Of a DNA stretch of 64,000 bases, positions 11,288 through 22,869 are shown in pieces. A program made the position numbers and the translations under genes. This stretch comes from Mercurialis annua (lineage: Eukaryota > Streptophyta > Magnoliopsida > Malpighiales > Euphorbiaceae). The stretch lies in NCBI RefSeq assembly GCF_937616625.2, contig NC_065570.1, positions 44,755,665-44,819,664 on the forward strand. The letters run 5' to 3'. The stretch's first letter is position 1; the number at the start of each line of letters is the position of its first letter. The notes under the pieces were generated by a model. That model did no database searches and had not been told where the DNA came from. It was given only the letters and a program-made list of their open reading frames with translations.

Positions 11288-14200
11288 TAGGGCTGAGCAG
11301 AAACCGAATCAGATCGAAAAACCGGACCGAACCGAACCGAAGTTCACAGCGTGGGGCGGTTTTTCGGTTGATATGGTTTGGTTTTTAAATATTAAAAAAT
11401 ATGGAGTTTGGTGTTTGGTTTGGATTTGATGGTTCAGCAACCGAACCGACCGAAAAACCGATGTAACCGAAGTTACAAAACGACGTCGTTTTGGTAGGCA
11501 CGTGTGGTACGTGTGGAGGCTCTAACTCTAGGTGCATCCGACGCCGTTTTGTAAGGCTTTATAAACCCCCTTAACTTTTTTTAACCTAAATTCCTAACTC
11601 TAAACACTCGCCTCTCTTCCAGAATTTTCTTTACTCCTCTCTGACCCTCTCTCTCATCAAAAACCTCTACCCTCTCTCTAAAACTGAAACTGTTCTTCGC
11701 TCAAACCTTAATTTATCTACTCTTTCTTTCTGATTTACTCTAGATTATACTAGTATAACTAAGCCATAAATGATTTTTCTTAATCAGTTTAGCGCTCTGA
11801 ATATGAATCGATAGAGATCCAACCTGTCGTTTGATGTTTATCATTCGATTAATCGCTCAACTTCTTTTATAATTCGTGAGTTTGGTTCTTTTTCTCTGTT
11901 TTCCATCTTTTCTGAGTTATGTGGTTGTATTATTTGTGTTTGATGTTGGTTTTTCCTACCTTGAATGTGCTCTCTGTGTTCGAAAATGGAGGCTTATGGA
12001 AGAGGTGGAAGCCTGATTTGATTTCTAAAAAGGTAAGAATAAAGGGTTCTTCGATCTATTTATTGTTTGTGTTCTGATTTCTATTCTTTCATTTCGTATT
12101 CTTATTTTTTCTTCTATGTTTGATGATTTTTTGTTTTTCCTTTTCATGATTTACATTTGAAAATGGAGGCTTGGCGGAAGCCCTAAACTGGATCTCTATC
12201 ATTCGAGGTGAATATTGTGTCCTTCATTTCTGTGTTCTGATTCTTTGTTTCTTTATTTACTTTCTGTGTTTGATGGTTTGTTGGTTCTGCTTTTCATGGT
12301 TGGTGTGTTGGACTGGAAGCCCTAAATAGGATCTTTACGATTCATAATCATTTAAACAAGGTAATTATGGAACTCTAAACTTTCTGTGTTTTATTGATGG
12401 TCTTTGTGACTGAGTCTGTAATTTTGTGAGTTTGTGACTCTGTTTCTATGGCAACCTGATCACGAATGTATGTTTTTTTATCATGTATCATTTGGTTGGA
12501 GAATATTCACAGCCTCTGTGAATCATTGGTGGAAGCTCAAAGGACCCTTTTGTTGATCTGTTCATTTCTTTTGATCTGAGAATCACTAATCTGCTTTCAA
12601 TTTTGGAAGTTTACTGCATTCTTTCTCTTGGTAAGTTCCTTTTCCCTGTGTTTGTGGTTTGTGTTTACTGTGTAGTTCATTAGTTGATTGAGTAGCATTT
12701 GATTGTGTTTTGTTGTGTCTTACACTTTGCAGATGTCTGACTCTGGACAACTTGGTGCTGCTAATGATCCACTTTTTGGCCTGCTTGATCCATTGCCTTT
12801 CCCTAGTGAGCAGCAACCTGTTGTTGTTGTTGATGATGAGGGCTCACCTCAGCCCAGGCTGCAGCAGGAGAAGGATGCAGCTGTGATTGGCAATAAGCCA
12901 ATGGATAAAAAACGAAAGCAGATAGTGGTAAGATCAAAGGTATGGGAGCATTATGAGCGTATTGTTGATGAATCAACTGGAATATTGCTTATGACTAAGT
13001 GTTTATACTGTGCTAGAGTATACCATTCTGACACTAAACTTAATGGCACTTCAACACTTAGAGCACATAATGTTGCATCTCTTAAAAATCCACATAGTAA
13101 AGAAACTAGGCAAGCTTTGCTTACTTTGCAACCTGTGATTAAATGTGATGAGGGGGATGAGGGAAAGGGGCAGTTGGGAACATGGAAATTTTCACAAGCA
13201 GATGTTAGAAATGCACTTGCTTATATGATTATAATTGATGAACTTCCATTTAGATTTGTAGAAGGAAAGGGTTTTAGAAAACTGATGAATGTGGCTTGCC
13301 CTAGATTTAACATCCCCTCTAGATGGACTGTTAACAGAGACTGTTACCAAATGTATCTAGATGAGAGGTTAAAGCTAAAAACTTTTTTAAAAAATCAGAG
13401 TCAAAGGGTATGCATAACCACTGATACTTGGACCAGTATTCAAAGGGTCAATTATATATGTGTAACCTGTCATTAGATTGACAATAAGTGGAAGCTACAT
13501 AAAAGAATTTTGTCCCTTGTTCCTGTTTGTGGTCACAAAGGTGATTATATTAGCAAAACTTTAGAAAATTGTTTGCTTGCTTGGGGGTTAAAGAATATTT
13601 TCACTGTGACTATGGATAATGCTGGAAATAACAATACTGCCATTGCTGCATTTAAGAAAAAAATGATTTCATGGGGCACTGATGTTTCTAAGTGTCAGTA
13701 TTTGCATATGAGGTGTATTGCTCATGTAATTAATTTGGTAGTTTCTGATGGATTGAAAGAAATGAATTCTTCTGTAAAAAAGATTAGGGACTGCATAAGA
13801 TATATAAGAAACAGTCCATCTAGGCTTAAACAATTTAAAGATCTTACTTTAGAGGCCAAACTTGGAACCAAAAAATCTCTTTGTCTTGATGTTGCTACCA
13901 GATGGAATTCCACCTATCTTATGCTGGATACTGCCTGTTTATTCAAATCTGTGTTTGATTCTTATGAGGAAGTAAATGAGAATTTTAGGAATGATATGGT
14001 AGATAACATTCCTAACATTCTTGATTGGCAAACTGCAAAGAAGTTTGCCACTTGCTTATCTTATTTTTACATCACTACTCTGCGGATATCTGGATGCTTA
14101 TATGTTACCTCTAACATGCATTATTTGGAGATTTGTGATCTGTCTATAATGTTGGATGAAATGATTGTTAGTGAGGATGTGGATATTAAACAGATGGGTA

Positions 14201-16344
14201 AGAAAATGAGAGAAAAATTTAACAAGTACTGGGGTGATCCTTTAAAAATGAACAAATTAATTTTCTTCTCTCATATTTTTGATCCTACTTCTAAACTCAA
14301 CGATCTTTTGTTTTCTCTATGCAATCTGTTTGGTAAGGAGCATGGTTCTGTGTTGTTTGATAGTGTTAAGTTTGAGCTGAATATGTTGTTTGATGAGTAC
14401 CAAAGTGCATATCTGAGTGGGTTATCTGGAAGTGGAAGTTTTCAGTTCAGCTCCAGTCAACCTGAGGGGCTTGTTTCTAATCATGTGTCAATCCTATCTG
14501 TGCCTCCTGCTGCTAAGAGGCATACATCATTGATGAAAGTCAAATTTGCTGAGCACAATAAAGAGCAAGCAGAAACTGGGCCAAGGAAATCTGAGCTGGA
14601 AACATATTTGAGCGAGGCATGTGTTGAGAATGATGATGCCTTTGATATATTAAAATGGTGGAAGCTCAATTGTGCAAGATTTCCAATCCTTTTAAGGATG
14701 GCTCGTGATATCCTTTCAGTCCCAATTTCTACAGTTGCTTTTGAATCTGCCTTCAGTACCTCAGGCAGAGTGCTTGATTGTTTCAGGAGTTCTTTAACTC
14801 CAAAAATTGTGGAAGCTTTGGTGTGCACTCAGGATTGGCTCAGAGCAGAAACCAGCCCTCTTGTGGTTGAGGAATGCCTTGATGAGCTAGAACCTTTTGA
14901 GCAAGGTTATGCCTTTTACTCTGTTCTCTAATTTTTGATATTTTCAGTTTTTTAGTTTGTGTTTGTGTGGTTGCTAATCTGTATCTATTTTTTGATCCAG
15001 ACTCGCCAAATTGAGGGAGTCTCTTGGACTCTTTATGAGTTTCATTTTGGTTTTAATGGTGGAAGCAAATGACAATTTGTGCCTGTGCTGTTTTGTCCCT
15101 TCTGAAGTATCTTTGTCCCTTCTAAAGTCTTTGTCCCTTCTAAAGTATCATTTTGAGAGGCTACTGGCAACTGAAAAAGGTGGAAGCTAAAACCTTTTCT
15201 ATTCCTACTCTCTTTTTTCAATCTTTTTACCTTATCTCTTTTCCTGTTTTAATAGTTCATTAAAACTTTTAATATCTGCTTTTCAATCATTTTCAAACTT
15301 TTCTTTATTCTAATTTCTTTAATAATTCATTAAAAGACATCATTGCTGCTTTTAATTCTGGTTGGTTTTAATACATCATTAAAAATTTCATGTTGCTGTT
15401 TTCAATTCAGTTTCAAACTCATTGCTTGCTTTGCTATTTATCCTCTGCAATTTTTTTTTCTATTTTGAACAGCTTCATTTCAATTTTAACATCTCCTTTT
15501 CAATTTTAAGATCTTCTTTTGGGCTATGATGATGCTTCCACCTTAACTAACACATAAGGCCTTTTGATTTGCATGATGAGGCTAATTGCAACCGTGCGAA
15601 TCAGATCGCATTATATTGATTAGAAAAAACTATATCTGAGCCCCATTTTTCTAATTATTTTAGTGGTAAATAGTAAAACATAGTAGATATTAAACCTGAA
15701 AAGGGACTTGTTTAAATTTCAGGACTTAAGTCTTGTATTTAGCTGCTGCTGATGGTTGCCTAATGCCTACATTTTGGATGGCAATGCTTGATTTTTGCAA
15801 GCAATGAAACTGTTGGACATTTTAGTATTCAGTTTCAGTATTTTTTTGCATATAAGTTAACTTATTAACTTGTAAAAATCAGGACACAAATTGTATGTAA
15901 TAGTAATTATAGGTTATTATTTTTTGCATACAAGTTCACTTTTGAGACTTGTATTCATTTGCTTCCTCAAGTTTGTAATTTGTTAATATATTCAGATTAG
16001 ATAGCATTACTGTTATTTAATTGCTTAAATTAAGTTTGTAATTTATTAAGTAACAGGTTTATACTTGTTATATTTAATGTATGATATTGTTTTTATATAC
16101 TCAATTCAAGTTCATTTTGAAATCTTAATAGGCCTTTTTTACAATTTGGGCTTTTATAAAATGGGCTTCAGTATAAGCCCAAACCGAGATTAAAACCGAC
16201 ACCGAACCGAACCGATAAATTACTTCGGTGAAAAATATTTTCGATTTTTGGTCAATTTTAATACGATTTGGTTTCAAATAAAATATAGTTTGGCACCGTC
16301 GGTTTTGGACTTTTGAAAACCGAACCGACCGATGCTCTCCCCTA
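11288..16344 (+). mobile_element. hAT (Ac-like) DNA transposon, near complete
   Basis: This 5057-bp element is bounded by short inverted repeats, TAGGGCTGAGCA on the left and TAGGGGAGAGCA on the reverse complement of the right (10 of 12 match), with perfect 8-bp TSDs. Both subterminal regions carry clusters of AACCGAACCGA-type motifs (11298-11465 and 16185-16335), as expected for transposase-binding sites in hAT elements. The interior has an apparently spliced leader region, the transposase region 12733-14931, and a long AT-rich tail. One stop codon is the only visible coding defect. Confidence 0.94.
12733..14931 (+). pseudogene. hAT transposase, one in-frame stop
   Basis: The start is the ATG at 12733 (MSDSGQLGAAND), directly after a TTTGCAG splice acceptor, so a 5' intron is likely. 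Domains in order: a BED-type zinc finger (VWEHYERIV, then CLYC and GTSTLRAHN), the RNase-H-like catalytic fold with aspartates in TTDTWTS and TMDNAGNN, an insertion domain, and the C-terminal hAT dimerisation region. The latter includes the glutamate in AFESAFSTSGR and the conserved DILKWWKLNCARFPIL. A TAG at 13474-13476 interrupts the frame, which continues directly with IDNKWKLHKRIL. The total is about 731 codons, a normal length for Ac-type transposases. Whether the stop is fixed, read through or a sequence error cannot be told. Confidence 0.92.
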
Positions 16345-16352
16345 CCTAGAAG
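16345..16352. repeat. 8-bp TSD (CCTAGAAG) of the hAT element, right
   Basis: Exact match to 11280-11287. Confidence 0.92.
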
Positions 16353-16646
16353 CAAAATAAACAGACTTTAATTTAACATCTATGTACTTATACAATTAAA
16401 AGAACTAAATAAGCATTTTTATGAATTTTCAATTTAGATATATTATGAATTTTCAATTTAGATAAATTATTTATTTTATTTTTAAAAATTATTATTAATA
16501 GATAATTTACATTAGTTTTTTTAGCTTGAATAAAATACTTGTAAATAAATTGTAAGTTTATTATAAAATATTTATTTTAATTTTGAAAAATTAATAGTAT
16601 GATGTAATTTTCATTAGTTTTTCAAATTGAATAAGTATTTATTTAT

Positions 16647-19600
16647 TGATGGAGTCTGCCTTCTGATCCGATGATGTAGCCTGCAAAACAGGGTAGAAGC
16701 TAACCGGACGGTGGTTATCCGATTAACTCCCCGATACTAAAGTCAGTTTAGGCTTTGAGCAGCGTTTTGAGTATGTAATATAATGTAGTGTTTAGGCATA
16801 CCTCAAATTCTTTATATAGTAGATGATCGTATACCTTTTAGAGTTGGAATGTGAAGATGAATCCTATTTTGTAGGGTTTGACCCTGATTAGGAGTAGTAT
16901 TCCTTATTCAGACATGAGTTTTATTTAGGAATGTCTTTCTAAGTTTGAGGTTATCTTCCTAAGTTGGAGGTTATATCCAAATACGAAAGATACTCGAGAA
17001 TATTGACAGATCTTGGAAATCTGTCTGAATCCCGGGGTTGACGCGCTTTATCTGAATTCTCAGGGATTTGGTCTTATTCGTGTGGATGACATCTGTCACG
17101 ACCCATTTTCATGAATCGCGACCGGCGCTAGGGTATGGGTAATGTAGTACCAAAACCCGTAGCTAGCCTTTTATTTAATACATAAACATATAAACCTGCA
17201 GAAAACCAATGCTCGGGGGCAACCGAGACTTCAGCCTAAATCTAGCAGTTATAATATTCAACAGTTAATATAACATGCTTATTCAGTTCCGAGTTTAAAA
17301 TAGATTTATCATAAACCAATGTAAATAATATAACATGCCAAAGCAATATAACCAGTCGAACCAATCCGATAAAATATATAATAATAATAAAGACGTCTAG
17401 TTACTACTGCGGTTTAAGAATAAAACAGTTTTACAGTTTTATTAAAAATAAAAGGAACCTCCGAGGAAAAGTAAATGCGGAGATCACCAGACTCTCTCAG
17501 ATCATAACCCTGGAAAAAATTGGGAAAACAACGGGGTCAGATATACTGAGATGAGTTTATACCACTATCTACATTTATTAAGTGGAAAACCTTTAAAACC
17601 GTTTAAAACATTTAATAACGATATTACGAATAATAGTTGGAACCCTAATCCACAATTCTAAATAATAAACATAATCCAATAGGTCTGGTCCCGAGAGCTG
17701 AGCTACACCGAGTTACCACTGACCACACTTATACCAGAGTCCCGAGAGCCGAGCTACACCGAGTTACTCTACCTGGTCCCGAGAGCTACGCTCACACCGA
17801 GTTACCACATTTCCATATATACCTTACCCAGATCAATACCGGTGCGCACGCAGTCCTAATGATGCCCATTAGGTAGCATGTTCCAACTAGAAGTCATAAT
17901 ATAAAAACAGTTCGAAATATACGTGCAGTATATATATATTTAATATTAAAAATAACAATTTACTTAATAAAGCGGTAAATAGTAAGTACAAACTCACTGC
18001 TTGCTAATCCACGTGAATACCGGCAAGCAACTAATCCTGGTTCGCCTCTGGAGTACGAACAATAGACGGGTCTAGACAAATAAAATAATTATTAAAAACA
18101 GACCCTAACTCTAGAGAGTACTAGACACCATATAGGACTAGAACAAATAACACGTCGGAATTAAATAATCCAAAGCAACACAAAATTACCCAAAAGGTAA
18201 TAAAGTCCAATTAATATAAGTCTATTGAGTTCTCGCTTAAAATCCAATTTATAAATATTATTTAATAATCTTAAATAATAATTAATTTCTAAATAGTGGG
18301 TTAAACAAGTTACCGATAACTACCAAGCTACCTCACATGTCGGGCGACCCAAGTCTAATCCGATCCAAATATTTTATAAAAAATATAAACCATAGTTTAT
18401 AATTCCAAAAATAATAATTTGATAAAATAATAATCATTAATTAAAACGGAACTCAATAGCTTAAATAACATGACCAATACTTACTGTCAATTTCTTAAAT
18501 AAAATAGTTAACAAAATAATTTAAAAGCTAGAACGCAATTTAGCCAAATTGGCACGCTTAAGTCAATATTCTCAAAATTGACAATTACCCAAGTAATTAT
18601 TCGTTTAAAAAAAATATAATATAAATCATCGTTTTCAAAATATAATAATAATAAATATAAAAGCAATTTAAATTATAATCGATATTAATATTATTTTTTT
18701 TGACTTAAAATAATGTTATCATTAGCAATTTAGAAATTAAAACAATAAACGAAGATTCAGTTTTAAATCGGCATTTTAACAAATTCATAATCTTAATAAT
18801 CATGAACACCAATCCATAATCAATAAAGTAAATCAATTAATCATACTTAGTTAAATAATTAATTCAGTATTGCCTAACTCATTCCCAGAGAACACAACCA
18901 TGGCACATAACATTTGATTAACGAAAAGCCAATCAAATTAAAAGGTCCGCACTGTCTCTAATTTCAAATCAAGAACTATAATAAACAATAGCCAAAGTAT
19001 GAATTTACCAAAGAAGGTTTTCCACGTTACAGTATACAAACAACACAGTATTGATTCAAATACAATTCCCGCCAAAAGCCATGGACATAATCAAGAAGAA
19101 CTCAAACAACAAAGCAGAACTTTACATTAACTGTAACTAATCAGTTCTTTCATCTCCAACAACACACCTAACCCTATTATCATTGCTTTAGCAAACAAAA
19201 CAAACAACTATAATCTCCTAGCATGAACAACCACCAAATAACTAGAAAACGCCGTCACTCATGTAATACGGTGAACCGTAACAGCGAAAAACGAAAAGAT
19301 TTCAACGTACCAAAATTGATTCCAACGCGTTAGGATTGTCGGGGACAATGAAAAACTGATGTGGTGACGAAACAGATCTCAAAACGATACTAAAACAAAT
19401 GAGATATGTATCAGGAACGTTATTGACGATATCGAATTGATTATATGAAAGTAACGTGAATTACTTACCAATATGACTTTGATTTGCGAACGAGAAGGGA
19501 CGTTTGATATTAGAGCGTTTTATGTGTAAGGTTGGCTAGGGTTTTGTTTATTGAATAAAAAAAACAAAAAAAAAGATTAGGGTTGCAGTAGTAGAATAGA

Positions 19601-20087
19601 ACGTAGATATATAGGGAAGTATGAACAGATGTGTTATGCTACACAAATTTGTTAACTTGAATGTTAACAAATATGGCCATTTGCATGGGCCAAGACATGG
19701 CCCAATGCAAACATGAACGAGATACTGTCCACAGATTAGAAGCAAAATGGTAAAAAGAATAAGTGGAAATTTGTATAGGCCAAAACATAGGTCAACCAAA
19801 AGAATTTAAACAATTCGTGGTCAAACTGATCCAACACTAAAATCGAACGCGAATCGAATCACGACCTAATTAACGAGCGACTCAAATTATTACCGAAAAA
19901 ATATCGAGATAAACAAATAACATTTTACGGGGTATTACAACATCATATTCCAGTTTCGGCGGATCCTACGGGTTCGTGCGCCGTTATTATCTTGCTTAGC
20001 CCATTGGGCGGGAGTCCAGTATCGTCTAAGAATTGATCTCCTGCGACTCGGCTCCATAGTACTTAAGATAAGATTCGGTATCCATCA
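16647..20087 (-). repeat. Tat element 3' LTR, split by a solo LTR
   Basis: The LTR's own parts are 16647-17093 and about 19945-20087. They align along their length with 29999-30618, except that the right copy has extra CCTAAGTTKGAGGTTAT-type units. The 3' end (plus-strand left) begins TGATGGAGTCTGCC and the other end is TATCCATCA. Confidence 0.85.
17094..19939 (+). mobile_element. Solo LTR (2846 bp) of a chromovirus-type family
   Basis: It starts TGTCACGACCC, ends GGGGTATTACA and is flanked by a perfect 5-bp TSD, ACATC, at 17089-17093 and 19940-19944. There is no internal domain, so it is the product of LTR-LTR recombination. Its first 60 bases match the reverse complement of 26407 leftwards and resemble the LTR at 56936. 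It includes CCCGAGAGCYGAGCTACACC tandem units near 17690-17810. I see no convincing coding sequence. Confidence 0.88.
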
Positions 20088-20670
20088 TTGGCCCCCTCGC
20101 AAGTGAGCTAAAGTCTTGGTATTTATGCCTTGGTAAATTTTAACTCTTTTGGAGGCGAGTCGTTTCATGTTCTAGCGATTCGTTCTGCTTCTTTAGTAAG
20201 ATTCCTATTTTTTTCTCTTTCTGCCATGTGTTGCGCATCGGCTAGTATTATTTGCCAGATGGAAGATAAGTGTCTCGTTTTTATGATATTTGTCATCCAT
20301 TCGATGCGACCCTTAGTGTTTCGTCTCTTCATCTTCCTAATCCCCAATTTCTGGGTATTAAAGCTCATTTTTGCCATTTCCTTCTCTTTACTCTAGTTTT
20401 CTTCTAAATTCTTTGATTCGTATGAAGCAATTTCTATATTCATTGTGCTACATTTTGTTCAAGATTCCTCATTTCAAGGTTGCTCCTTATCTCTTGTTTG
20501 ATCCTTCATATCTACTTTCAGGGTACTGTGATTTCCTTTTAATCTCTCGTTTTTGATTTATGGGTTTTGTTATTGCTGTTCTTCGTTTCAATTTTCCATT
20601 TTTTCTTGCTTTGATATTTTAAATTTGAAATTATTTGTTCCTCCTTGTTTCCCCCCCTTTTTTATTTAAA
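20088..20670 (+). other. Leader region of the antisense gene in the Tat element
   Basis: This 583-bp stretch lies between the 3' LTR and the first ATG of the opposite-strand gene. Its ORFs are short and of no recognisable family. It presumably contains that gene's promoter and leader, but I cannot point to a definite TATA box. Confidence 0.35.
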
Positions 20671-22533
20671 ATGTCAGAAGTAGGCGAAGAGTCATGAGGT
20701 GCTCGTGATGACTTAGAGCACACCCAAAGCTCTTTATCGGTTGAAAATATAACAAAGTTTTCTGAAGAGTTTGACTTTTATGAGTTGTTCGTTATTGTAA
20801 AACCTGGTTCTAAGTATCGGGAAAATCATAGTACCGATTCGCCCACTAAAATTGTCATCTTTCACGAGCAGTTTGTGGCGGGTCTGCGTTTTCCTCTTAA
20901 GTCTCTATTTATAGATATTTGTACAAATTTAGGTATTCCTCTCGGTCAGTTTCACCCTAATACGATTCGCATTATCTGTTCTTTCATCGAATCTTGTAGG
21001 TCTCCTGACCAAGAGCCTTCACTGAGTTTGTTTAATTTTTTTTATACTTTCACCCATCGAAAGGACGACGAGTTCATTTTTGCTGGTAGTCGACCGAATC
21101 TATCACTTTTTGTTCTTCCTTCCTTTTTGAAGGGTTGGACTCCGAACTTCTTTCGTTCCAGCGTTGTCTGATGAAGAGAAAAACTTTGCCCAGACTCTTC
21201 TATCTGACTGCCGAATCGATAAACCCAAATACAACGTCATTTTAGAGCAGTATTTGAATCGCCGTGATTTACATTTAGCGGATCTTTATTTCAATTCAAA
21301 AAAGTTTAAGTTAAGTATTAGAAACTTGAAAAACAGGGGTTGGGTTGTGCTATATATATGAAAGAGTATACAATAATCTCTGAAGGTATTTTTCTAACTT
21401 TGTTTTTTTTTTCCCGTTTTGTAGGATGTCGACTTCCCCTGATCATCTGCTTCACAATTTTAATGTGTACATGTCTGGAGATATGGGCGAGGTAACTAGT
21501 GGGGTTCTCCCCCCCCCTTTTGCTGCTGATCCAAGCCCAAGCTCAACTGCTACTCCCAGCCTTGCTGCTGACCAGGTCCCTGGTGCTGGATCAGATGCTG
21601 TTCTGTCCCAGCCAAAGGATCCTGAGACCCTTCAAGGGGATACGCCATCTGTTGGCAAGAAAAGATCCGATGAGGGCCAGACCGGTCCTTTTTCTAAGAA
21701 ACTGAAGAAGAGAAGGCCTCTAAAGAGGCTTTTGCTGGCGAAGCGCCTCGTTTCACGGAATGGACGGATTCACAAGATTCGCCATGGTTGTCTGACGCCA
21801 ATGTTCTCCATGCTTACACGGAGAACATTATGTTGAAAGAGGACATTGAGTCCATAGATCAAGACCACGGCGATGGTCTCGCGGAATTCGCTTGTCTCGT
21901 CGGTTTTTCGGTGAGTTCTGTTTCCTTATTTTCTTTTTGAAATTTCTTTTGAAGTATTGTTGTATCTTTTCTTATTGTTTATTTTTAACCTTATAGGTGG
22001 TCCAGTTGATTGCCGTTTTGGAGAAACGCCGCCTAGATGCGGTTGATCAGCAGCTCCGGAAGGATTGCGTGTCTTAACAATCCGAGAAAGAGAAGATGGA
22101 ACAGGCTCTGCATGAGGCCGAGGGTCTCAACCAACAGTTGTGTTCCTCCAAGTCTTCTAAGGAGAGGGATATCGCTGCTTTGGAGACTCGGGTATGGACT
22201 TTGTCCGAAGAGATCGAGTCTCTAAATGCTTCTTTAGATGCCCTTACGAAAGAACGAGATCTGCTGAAGAAGGAGGAGTGCCTTCGCCGCCACCTGGGCG
22301 AGTCGGGGAGTTTTTACTCCCAGGTGATGACCCAATCCAGGCTGGCCATTGGGGCAAAGCTGCTGGAGAAGAACCCTGGCATCCATCTTTCTGGAGTGAA
22401 TCAATTAGATCCGGCCTCGCTTGCTAAGGAGGTCAAGGTGAAGCTCGACCAGCAAAAACTTGATGCTTTGAAGAAAGTGCCTCAATTTTTTTTTTTGTAT
22501 TTTTGTACTGGATTGTGGAGAATCCATTTGTAA
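20671..22533 (+). pseudogene. Additional antisense ORF of the Tat element (plant gypsy-associated protein)
   Basis: Transcribed opposite to pol and converging on it. The N-terminal part (20671-21171) starts MSEVGEES, has a TGA at 20695, and then carries a domain with FHEQFVAGLRFPLKSLFI and LGQFHPNTIRIICSFIESC. This resembles the Pfam family described as putative gypsy-type transposon protein (PF04195). Downstream pieces include a proline/serine-rich linker with a basic KKLKKRR stretch (21426-21836) and a coiled-coil segment rich in E, L and K (22096-22450). An intron-like GTGAG...TTATAG stretch lies at about 21911-21996. Tat-lineage elements are known to carry extra ORFs, sometimes antisense, of unknown function. 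This copy is broken by stops and frame changes. Confidence 0.7.
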
Positions 22534-22786
22534 TAATTTTTTTATTGATATACGAGAATTTCCCGATCGTTGCTTATTCCTATTTATTTATTTTCCGAGT
22601 TAATCTAAACTCATGTCCATTCCTTTTTTAATTTATTGAAGTTAATTTAAACTTTATGAATGTGTATTCGCGAACCTAGTTGAGATTCGGATGTATACTT
22701 TTATTTGTAGATCCAAATAGACATGTTATATTTTTCTTTGACTCAAACGAGTTTGTTGTTTTAACTCCGACTCAAGCGAGCCTATT

Positions 22787-22790
<4 letters not shown>

Positions 22791-22821
<31 letters not shown>
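22791..22821. repeat. (TA)n microsatellite
   Basis: About fifteen uninterrupted TA dinucleotides lie between the converging 3' ends of the antisense gene and pol. Confidence 0.97.
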
Positions 22822-22824
<3 letters not shown>

Positions 22825-22869
22825 TCTGGTGATTCTGCTTTTATTTCATAAAATAAAACCTGCTACATG

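Noticed and set aside
22791..22821. (TA)n run as a terminator or regulatory site
   Set aside because: A plain microsatellite; nothing but its position between convergent genes suggests a role.
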